NCBI GenBank assembly: GCA_905236495.1 | Contig: CAJOPV010000141.1 | Span: 1-6,643 of the forward strand | From: an uncultured Christensenellaceae bacterium | GTDB lineage: Bacteria; Bacillota; Clostridia; Christensenellales; Aristaeellaceae | Length of the DNA: 6,643 bases | Direction of reading: 5' to 3' | Shown here: in pieces, positions 1-4,358 of the stretch | How positions within the stretch are numbered: position 1 is the first letter of the stretch | Layout of the letters: the number at the start of each line of letters is the position of its first letter | Made by a program: the position numbers and the translations under genes | Notes under the pieces: generated by a model | What the model was told of the DNA's origin: nothing | Databases searched by the model: none | Seen by the model: only the letters and a program-made list of their open reading frames with translations

Positions 1-165
1 ACGGTCGCAAATGGATATCGGAAGCAGTCATCCTGACTGCTCCTCGGACCGGGAGACCCGGTCCTGCGGATGAAAGTCGAAAGGGCTGTGGCCCTTTCGA
101 GCTATCCCGGGGTTTATTCAGACCGTTCCCCGGGCCGTGAGCCTGGGGGAACGGCGTATAGATTG
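1..165 (+). ncRNA. Candidate structured RNA of unrecognised class (possibly cut by window edge)
   Basis: This stretch has no convincing coding frame but contains four consecutive hairpins. The arms are 23-30/34-41 (8 bp perfect), 46-53/57-64 (8 bp perfect), 77-86/91-100 (10 bp perfect, loop TGTG) and 123-131/146-154 (9 bp perfect, with a further GGC/GCC pair inside). GGATA (13-17) can pair with TATCC (103-107), closing a multibranched domain around the first three hairpins. ACGGTC (1-6) can pair with GACCGT (121-126) to close it further. Purine-rich unpaired segments, such as 68-76, favour the plus strand as the sense strand, but inverted repeats alone cannot settle this. There is no T-tract after the last hairpin on either strand, so it is not a simple terminator. 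The motifs of RNase P, tmRNA, SRP RNA, T-box, glmS, TPP, FMN, cobalamin, SAM and c-di-GMP RNAs are not apparent. If read on the minus strand, it would be the 3' region of the nagA transcript or a leader for the next gene beyond the window. Confidence 0.45.
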
Positions 166-1284
166 TCAATCCATGATGCCCTTCATCTGCCAATCCCCGC
201 TCCAGCGGGTCAGAGGCGCGGGCGAACCCACCGCCATGTGCCCGATGATCTTCTCTCCCACGGATTCCGCGGGGGCGGAGGTGCACAGGGCGCAGGCCAG
301 TGCAGGATCGATGCCGAAAAGGTGGATCAGGTTTTGCAAGGCCTGGGGCATGGTGAGCACCGAGCCTGCCAGGGCCCCGTCCTGAAGCCTGGCAGCCCCC
401 TCCCGGACGATTACCTTCTGCCCGCCCAGGGCGTATTCCCCCTCCGTCAGGCCCGCGGCCTCCATGGCGTCGGTGACGGCGACGGCCTTTTCTCCCTTGC
501 AGCGGAGGATGAGGCGCACCGTATCCCGGTGCAGATGGATACCGTCGCAGATCATTTCGCAATACAGCCTCTCATCGGTCAGCGCCGCGCCGGGCGCCCC
601 GGGGGCGCGATGATGCAGGGGGCTTTGCGCGTTGAAGGTGTGGGTCACCCGGCATGCCCCCCAGTCCGCCGCCCGATGGACCGTTTCCGCGGCGGCGGCG
701 GTGTGACCCAGGGACACGCGCACCCCCGCCTCCGCCGCCCGGCGGATGAAAGCCCGGCTGCCCGCACGCTCCGGGGCCAGGGTGATGATCCGCACCCTGC
801 CGGGGTCGCCCTCCGTCATATCCTCAAAGGAAGCCCAGGAAGGATCGGCAAAAAACTCAGGCTGCTGGGCTCCGGCGTAATCCGCCGAAAGAAAGGGCGC
901 TTCCATGTGGGCCCCCAGCACCCGGGCCCCCCGGGGCTCGGGCGCGTCCATCACCCGCCGGACGCCGGATAGGGCCCGCCGGGTATCCTCCAGGGAGGCG
1001 CTCATGGTGGTGGGGCAAAAGGCGGCGACGCCCAGATCATACAGCCCCCGGCTCATGTGCCGGAGGGCCTCCTCCCCCGCCATCATATCCCAGCCCAGGC
1101 AGCCGTGGATGTGGGTATCCACGAACCCGGGCAGCAGATAATCTCCCTGAAGATCCACGGTTTCCTCCCCCGGCAGGGGCGAAAGCGCCGGCCCCAGAGC
1201 GGCGACCGCCCCCTTTTTAAGCCGGATCCGCAAAGCAAGGTCAAACCCCGCCCCGGTGAACACCCGGGCATGATGAATCAGCAT
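166..1284 (-). CDS. nagA: N-acetylglucosamine-6-phosphate deacetylase
   Basis: This cytoplasmic amidohydrolase removes acetate from N-acetylglucosamine-6-phosphate to give glucosamine-6-phosphate, in amino-sugar catabolism and cell-wall recycling. The 372-residue product has the usual family length and order of motifs: PGFVDTHIHG (HxH at about 58-60), the metal-ligand segment AHMEAPFL (Glu128), SLGHT (His194), THTFNAQSPLHHRAPG (His215), CDGIHLH (about 246-252) and VTDAMEAAG with the catalytic Asp272. The metal ligands and catalytic acid are therefore all present. One oddity is EAP where the family normally has EGP. The start at 1284 is chosen because GGAGG on the minus strand (1296-1292) lies 7 nt upstream; the ATG at 1290 abuts that site and would leave no spacing. 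No nagB lies next to it inside the window; the minus-strand downstream side runs into the RNA-like region at 1-165. No clear promoter is visible. A CATAAT -10-like box at 1328-1323 has no good -35 and lies inside the divergent gene. Confidence 0.93.
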   Translation of the reverse strand: MLIHHARVFTGAGFDLALRIRLKKGAVAALGPALSPLPGEETVDLQGDYLLPGFVDTHIHGCLGWDMMAGEEALRHMSRGLYDLGVAAFCPTTMSASLEDTRRALSGVRRVMDAPEPRGARVLGAHMEAPFLSADYAGAQQPEFFADPSWASFEDMTEGDPGRVRIITLAPERAGSRAFIRRAAEAGVRVSLGHTAAAAETVHRAADWGACRVTHTFNAQSPLHHRAPGAPGAALTDERLYCEMICDGIHLHRDTVRLILRCKGEKAVAVTDAMEAAGLTEGEYALGGQKVIVREGAARLQDGALAGSVLTMPQALQNLIHLFGIDPALACALCTSAPAESVGEKIIGHMAVGSPAPLTRWSGDWQMKGIMD

Positions 1285-1291
1285 CCGCATC

Positions 1292-1296
1292 CCTCC
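1292..1296 (-). promoter_or_regulatory. Ribosome binding site of nagA
   Basis: GGAGG reads on the minus strand 7 nt before the ATG at 1284 and only 1 nt before the ATG at 1290. It therefore decides in favour of the shorter NagA start (MLIHHARVF), which also matches where family members usually begin. Confidence 0.75.
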
Positions 1297-1318
1297 ACGA
1301 AAAAAATGAGGAAATCTT

Positions 1319-2203
1319 ATGCATTATGTTGAAGCCAAATCTCTTCTGACCCAGTGGGGCGGCATGAACCTGTACCGGGGCTGCACCCACGGCTGCGTCT
1401 ATTGCGACAGCCGCAGCCTTTGCTACCAGTTCACCCACCCCTTCGAGGATATCGAGGTGAAGCGGAACGCCCCGAAGCTGCTGGAGGAGATTTTGCGCAA
1501 AAAACGGAAAAAAATCATGGTCTCCACCGGCTCCATGAGCGACCCCTACCAGCCCTGCGAAAAGGAATTGCTGCTGACCCTCCGCTGCCTGGAGCTGATC
1601 GAGCGCTACGGCTTCGGCGCGTCGGTGATTACCAAATCCGACCTGGTGCTGCGGGATATCGAGCTGTTTGACCGCATCAACCGCAAGGCCAAAGCCGTGC
1701 TGCAAATGACGCTGACGGTGGCTGACGACCGGCTCAGCCGCATCCTGGAGCCCAACGTGTGCCCCTCCTCCCGGCGTTATCAGGTGTTGAAGGAGTTTCA
1801 GCGTCTGGGCATCCCCGCCGTGGTGTGGATGACGCCCATCCTGCCCTTTTTGACGGACACGGAGGAAAACATCCGTCAGCTGCTTTCCTGGTGCTTTGAC
1901 GCGGGGGTGAAGGGCATCATCAGCTACGGGATGGGCCTCACATTGCGGGAAGGCGACCGGGAATACTATTACCGGGCCCTGGACCGGCATTTCCCCGGCC
2001 TGAGCCAGGCATACCGGGATCGGTACGGCAACGCCTATGAGGTGCCCAGCCCCTATGCCGCCCAGCTGGAAGCTCTTTTCCATCGGGAATGTGAACGGTA
2101 TCACGTGCTTCACGATCCCGACGCCTGCTTCCGGTACATGGCGGCCTTCCCGGAGACCCAGCGGCAGCTTTCGCTGTTTGATGAGGGAGTAAACGCCCCT
2201 TAG
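1319..2203 (+). CDS. Radical SAM protein, SPL-like (COG1533) family
   Basis: A 294-residue radical SAM enzyme. Residues 20-30 read RGCTHGCVYCD, giving the CxxxCxxC motif (Cys22, Cys26, Cys29) that holds the 4Fe-4S cluster used to split S-adenosylmethionine. The opening AKSLLTQWGGMNLYRGC, the segment STGSMSDPYQP (about 79-89) and VITKSDLVLRDIEL (about 113-126) are typical of the family of spore photoproduct lyase and Rv2578c-like proteins, often labelled DNA repair photolyase-like. The substrate of most members is unknown, and nothing here shows that this one repairs thymine dimers, so I give no symbol. The ATG at 1319 has GAGG (1308-1311) 7 nt upstream. It is divergent from nagA with only 34 bp between the start codons, so at least one promoter must lie inside a neighbouring gene. 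The stop is TAG at 2201-2203, and a weak terminator-like hairpin follows at 2270-2292. No membrane segment or signal peptide is seen. Confidence 0.9.
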   Translation: MHYVEAKSLLTQWGGMNLYRGCTHGCVYCDSRSLCYQFTHPFEDIEVKRNAPKLLEEILRKKRKKIMVSTGSMSDPYQPCEKELLLTLRCLELIERYGFGASVITKSDLVLRDIELFDRINRKAKAVLQMTLTVADDRLSRILEPNVCPSSRRYQVLKEFQRLGIPAVVWMTPILPFLTDTEENIRQLLSWCFDAGVKGIISYGMGLTLREGDREYYYRALDRHFPGLSQAYRDRYGNAYEVPSPYAAQLEALFHRECERYHVLHDPDACFRYMAAFPETQRQLSLFDEGVNAP

Positions 2204-2269
2204 CCTTCCTCCCATTCACGCCATCTGCCGGGCGAAGAGGGCCTGATATCCCGCTGTCCCGTGTGATAC

Positions 2270-2292
2270 AGGCGTTGTTCCTCCGCCTTTTT
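2270..2292 (+). terminator. Weak terminator-like hairpin after the radical SAM gene
   Basis: AGGCG (2270-2274) pairs with CGCCT (2284-2288) and is followed by a run of five T residues (2288-2292). The stem is only 5 bp and the loop 9 nt, so termination would be weak. An imperfect longer hairpin just upstream (CCTGATATC at 2242-2250 with GATACAGG at 2265-2272, one bulged base) competes for the same bases. Confidence 0.35.
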
Positions 2293-2296
2293 CCTG

Positions 2297-2326
2297 ATTG
2301 TACAGGAACACCGTTTGATCTGTCAA
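2297..2326 (-). promoter_or_regulatory. Leftward sigma-A-like promoter with no obvious gene
   Basis: Reading the minus strand, a perfect -35 box TTGACA (2326-2321) is followed after 18 nt by TACAAT (2302-2297), preceded directly by TG. The -10 box sits in the centre of the inverted repeat TTCCTG (2291-2296) / CAGGAA (2303-2308), as expected for a regulated promoter. Transcription would start near 2290 and run leftward, antisense to the radical SAM gene. No gene with a ribosome binding site begins there; the next minus-strand gene is nagA, about 1 kb away. It may drive a small RNA or an antisense transcript, or be a chance match. Confidence 0.35.
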
Positions 2327-2347
2327 GAGCCGGAAGAAAGCGCAAAT

Positions 2348-2375
2348 AGCCGCCTCCCCTGCCAGAGAGGCGGCT
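2348..2375 (-). terminator. Terminator-like hairpin after the flavoprotein gene, possibly bidirectional
   Basis: AGCCGCCTC (2348-2356) and GAGGCGGCT (2367-2375) form a perfect 9-bp GC-rich stem with a 10-nt loop, starting 17 bp past the stop of the minus-strand gene that ends at 2393. On the minus strand the tail is ATTTGCGC; on the plus strand it is TTTGCG. Both are poor T-tracts, so efficiency is uncertain. The position between two convergent genes supports a shared role. Confidence 0.5.
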
Positions 2376-2392
2376 TTGCGGCGCGGAAAAAA

Positions 2393-2785
2393 TCAGAAGG
2401 CAACGACCTCCGGGGCGGCGGTAAAGGAGGAGAAGGTGGCTGTGCCGTCCTTCAAGTAAAAGACCTCCGTGTTCCCGTCCCCGGCCTTGTACATACCCTG
2501 GAGGCTGGGATAGGCGTCCAGCATATGCTGCTGGGCCTCGATGCGGTCGTCCGGGTACGCGCTGGCGGCTACCCGCAGCCAGGCCCCGTCCTTGAAGGCG
2601 CAGATCTCGATCCTGGGATTGGCGTGGATCTGCTTGGATACATCCTTCACCCTGCCGGTCTGGATATACAGCCTGCCTTCAAACAGGTCGATGGTGCCGA
2701 AGGGCCGCACCCGGGGCTGATCCCCTTCCACGGTCGCCAGGTAATAGGTGCCCGCGTCCTTCAGAAAATCATACACCTTGTTCAT
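2393..2785 (-). CDS. Pyridoxamine 5'-phosphate oxidase-like flavin-binding protein
   Basis: A 130-residue single-domain protein of the FMN-binding split-barrel superfamily (PNPOx-like; resembles COG5015 and NimC/NimA-type proteins). The segment YYLATVEGDQPRVRPFG (about 14-30) matches the first strands that hold the flavin phosphate. It is followed by GRLYIQTGRVKDVSKQIHANPRIEI (about 36-60) and the WLRV strand, in the usual order. Members bind FMN or F420-type cofactors and reduce or bind small molecules; the substrate cannot be inferred here, and this is not the PdxH enzyme of vitamin B6 synthesis. The start at 2785 is fixed by AGGAGG 7 nt upstream (2798-2793). An upstream in-frame ATG at 2845 would add 20 residues but lies in the -35 box, so it cannot be in the transcript. 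It is a single-gene unit with its own strong promoter, divergent from the purR operon, and has no signal peptide. Confidence 0.9.
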   Translation of the reverse strand: MNKVYDFLKDAGTYYLATVEGDQPRVRPFGTIDLFEGRLYIQTGRVKDVSKQIHANPRIEICAFKDGAWLRVAASAYPDDRIEAQQHMLDAYPSLQGMYKAGDGNTEVFYLKDGTATFSSFTAAPEVVAF

Positions 2786-2792
2786 CAAAAAA

Positions 2793-2798
2793 CCTCCT
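2793..2798 (-). promoter_or_regulatory. Ribosome binding site of the flavoprotein gene
   Basis: A perfect AGGAGG on the minus strand lies 7 nt before the ATG at 2785. It rules out the longer in-frame start at 2845. Confidence 0.9.
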
Positions 2799-2816
2799 TT
2801 GTTCTGTTTTATCCGC

Positions 2817-2845
2817 ATTATCCCACCAGAAAGTCCGGGTGTCAA
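2817..2845 (-). promoter_or_regulatory. Sigma-A promoter of the flavoprotein gene
   Basis: On the minus strand, TTGACA (2845-2840) is followed after exactly 17 nt by GATAAT (2822-2817). This is one mismatch from the full consensus at optimal spacing. Transcription should start near 2810, giving a leader of about 25 nt that carries the AGGAGG site. Confidence 0.88.
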
Positions 2846-2873
2846 TCCCCGCCATTTGAAAAATTGCGCATCT

Positions 2874-2917
2874 TTTCCCGAACATTTTTAAAAATGCATC
2901 TGGTAATATTCGCATTT
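2874..2917. promoter_or_regulatory. Inverted pair of PurBox-like operators upstream of purR
   Basis: The Bacillus subtilis PurBox is AWWWCCGAACWWT. At 2874-2886 the plus strand reads TTTCCCGAACATT (11 of 13 positions fit, with the CCGAACWWT core complete). At 2905-2917 it reads AATATTCGCATTT, which fits the reverse complement AWWGTTCGGWWWT at 11 of 13. The two face each other with 18 bp between, close to the 16-17 bp reported for paired B. subtilis boxes. The second box overlaps the -35 and spacer of the purR promoter, so bound PurR should block it. This implies autoregulation, as known for B. subtilis purR; it is inferred from motif and position only. Confidence 0.6.
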
Positions 2918-2929
2918 TTGTGCTATACT
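2901..2929 (+). promoter_or_regulatory. Promoter of the purR-pth-mfd operon (extended -10)
   Basis: TATACT (2924-2929) is preceded by TG one base upstream (2921-2922), an extended -10 element. The -35 position at 17-bp spacing (2901-2906, TGGTAA) is weak, which fits reliance on the extended -10. The start of transcription would be near 2936, leaving a leader of about 30 nt. Confidence 0.6.
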
Positions 2930-2936
2930 TTCATGT

Positions 2937-2948
2937 TGTGAGCTCACA
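2937..2948. repeat. 12-bp perfect palindrome at the purR transcription start
   Basis: TGTGAGCTCACA is a perfect 12-bp palindrome lying on the predicted start of the purR transcript. It could be a second operator for an unknown regulator. It resembles the half-sites of CRP/FNR-type operators but lacks their central spacer, so I assign no protein. A perfect 12-mer palindrome can also occur by chance. Confidence 0.35.
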
Positions 2949-2967
2949 TGAGAGGATGAAGCAAGCC

Positions 2968-3780
2968 ATGGACAAAATCAAGCGCAACGAGCGGCTGGCA
3001 GTCATGACCCAGATACTGACCGCCTCCCCCAATCGAATCTTTACCCTGTCCTATTTCTGCGATCTGTTTTCCACCGCCAAATCCAGCGTCAGCGAGGATA
3101 TCGCCATCCTGCAGGAGACCATGAAGCAATTCAAGCTGGGCCGGGTGGAAACGGTGACCGGGGCAGCGGGGGGCGTGCGCTACCGTCCCATCGGGCTGGG
3201 GGCGTCCTCCCGGAGCTTTATCGAGGGGGTATGCCAGCGGCTGCAGGAGCCGGAAAGGCAGCTGCCCGGCGGCTATCTGTATTTTTCAGATATCCTGGCG
3301 GAGCCGGAAACGGTGCAGGGCATGGGCACCCTGATCGCCAGCCAGTATTACGACGCGGGGGCCGATTTTGTGCTCACCATGGAAACCAAGGGCATTCCCG
3401 TGGCGCTGATGACCGCCGCCGCCCTGCGGGTGCCCCTCATCATCGCCCGCCACGCCACCAAGGTGTATGAGGGCAGCGCGGTGAATATTTCCTACCTGTC
3501 GGGCCGGGGCAATATCGAATCCATGGCCTTATCCCGCCGGGCGGTGAAGGAGGGCCAGCGGGCCCTGATCGTGGATGATTTCATGCGGGGAGGCGGCACC
3601 GCCCGGGGCATGATGGAGCTGATGAAGGAATTTAACGTAACCGTGGCGGGCATCTGCTTCGTGCTGGCGCTGGAAAACCCCCAGCATCGGCTGATCGACG
3701 GGGAAAAATCCCTGATGCTCCTAAACGATATCCGCCAGGGCGAGCCCTTGCAGGTGCGCCCTGCCGATTGGATCGAATGA
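2968..3780 (+). CDS. purR: Purine operon repressor PurR (Bacillus type)
   Basis: A 270-residue DNA-binding repressor that lowers transcription of purine synthesis and transport genes and is released from DNA by PRPP. Residues 1 to about 72 form the PurR N-terminal winged helix; the segment TAKSSVSEDIAILQ (about 34-47) is the expected recognition region. The family-typical VTGAAGGVRY (about 63-72) links to a type I phosphoribosyltransferase-like domain (about 75-270). The PRPP loop LIVDDFMRGGGTA (about 200-212) keeps both acidic residues, and ATKVYEGSAVNISYLSG (about 152-168) is also typical. I chose the ATG at 2968, with AGAGG (2951-2955) 12 nt upstream. The ATG at 2956 abuts that site, and the GTG at 2920 overlaps the -10 box. 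It is first in an operon, overlapping pth by 4 bp (ATGA). The paired PurBox-like sites upstream suggest autoregulation. It is unrelated to the LacI-type PurR of enterobacteria. Confidence 0.93.
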   Translation: MDKIKRNERLAVMTQILTASPNRIFTLSYFCDLFSTAKSSVSEDIAILQETMKQFKLGRVETVTGAAGGVRYRPIGLGASSRSFIEGVCQRLQEPERQLPGGYLYFSDILAEPETVQGMGTLIASQYYDAGADFVLTMETKGIPVALMTAAALRVPLIIARHATKVYEGSAVNISYLSGRGNIESMALSRRAVKEGQRALIVDDFMRGGGTARGMMELMKEFNVTVAGICFVLALENPQHRLIDGEKSLMLLNDIRQGEPLQVRPADWIE

Positions 3781-4358
3781 GCATGAAGGCGATCGTAGGC
3801 CTGGGCAATCCGGGCGAAAAATACGAGCATACCCGGCATAACGCCGGCTTCGACGTCATCAGCATCGTTGCCGCCCAGCTGAGCACCCCCGTCAAAAAGC
3901 TGCGCTTTCACGCCGTGATGGGCGAAACCATGCTGAATGGCGAAAAGCTGGTGCTCATCAAGCCCCAAACCTTTATGAACGGCAGCGGCCTTACGGTATC
4001 CGAGGCCCTGGCCTTTTACAAGATCAAGCCCCGGGATATGCTGCTGCTGGTGGACGATATCGATTTGCCCTTCGGCGCGGTGCGGGTGCGGGGCAAAGGC
4101 GGCCCCGGCACCCACAACGGCCTGCGCAGCATCGTGCAATATACCGCCAGCGGTGATTTCCCCCGGGTGCGCATCGGCATGGGCGCGCCGCCCCCGGAAT
4201 GGGATTTGGCGGACTGGGTGCTGAGCAAATTCCAGACGGAGGAGGAGCGGAAAACCATCTTTGACGCCTATAAGCTGGCTGCCGAGGCGGCCCTGTGCTG
4301 GGCGGAGCACGGCATCGACCTGACGATGAACCGCTATAACAAACGTCATGCTGAATAA
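3777..4358 (+). CDS. pth: Peptidyl-tRNA hydrolase
   Basis: This cytoplasmic esterase cleaves peptidyl-tRNA released by stalled or drop-off ribosomes, freeing tRNA for reuse; it is the homologue of B. subtilis SpoVC. The 193-residue product has the normal length. It shows MKAIVGLGNPGEKYEHTRHN at residues 3-22, including the catalytic His21 and the substrate-binding Asn of GLGNPG. FMNGSG, DDIDLPFGAVRVRGKGGPGT with the catalytic-partner aspartate, and HNGLRSI follow. The ATG at 3777 overlaps the purR stop as ATGA, implying coupled translation. A start at 3783 (MKAIVGLGN) is equally compatible with the family, and neither has a clear ribosome binding site. The 3' end overlaps mfd by 11 bp. Downstream purR, pth and mfd keep the order of the Bacillus locus, though the intervening genes are absent. 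Confidence 0.95.
   Translation: MSMKAIVGLGNPGEKYEHTRHNAGFDVISIVAAQLSTPVKKLRFHAVMGETMLNGEKLVLIKPQTFMNGSGLTVSEALAFYKIKPRDMLLLVDDIDLPFGAVRVRGKGGPGTHNGLRSIVQYTASGDFPRVRIGMGAPPPEWDLADWVLSKFQTEEERKTIFDAYKLAAEAALCWAEHGIDLTMNRYNKRHAE

Noticed and set aside
68..80. Segment resembling group II intron domain V (GATGAAAGTC)
   Set aside because: The flanking bases do not form the long domain V stem, and no other intron domains or intron-encoded protein are seen.
1..165. glmS ribozyme or another amino-sugar riboswitch, suggested by nearby nagA
   Set aside because: I cannot find the conserved glmS core, and the element would lie downstream of nagA rather than in front of a glmS gene in this window.
70..972. 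Plus-strand open frame of 300 codons opposite nagA
   Set aside because: It lies almost wholly antisense to a clear NagA, is rich in Pro, Gly, Arg and His as expected for a shadow frame in GC-rich DNA, and shows no known motif.
1319..2203. Naming the radical SAM gene splB (spore photoproduct lyase)
   Set aside because: It shares the radical SAM core and general family features, but the catalytic cysteine and substrate-specific parts of true SplB could not be confirmed by reading alone.
1241..2215. Minus-strand open frame of 324 codons covering the radical SAM gene
   Set aside because: It is fully antisense to a gene with clear family motifs and lacks a ribosome binding site. The leftward promoter at 2297-2326 made me reconsider, but its composition is that of a shadow frame.
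2315..2941. Plus-strand open frame of 208 codons between the radical SAM gene and purR
   Set aside because: It is antisense to the flavoprotein gene, which has a near-consensus promoter, a perfect AGGAGG and family motifs.
2920..2967. Upstream GTG or ATG starts for purR (2920, 2956)
   Set aside because: The GTG at 2920 precedes and overlaps the -10 box, and the ATG at 2956 directly abuts the AGAGG with no spacing. The ATG at 2968 is preferred.
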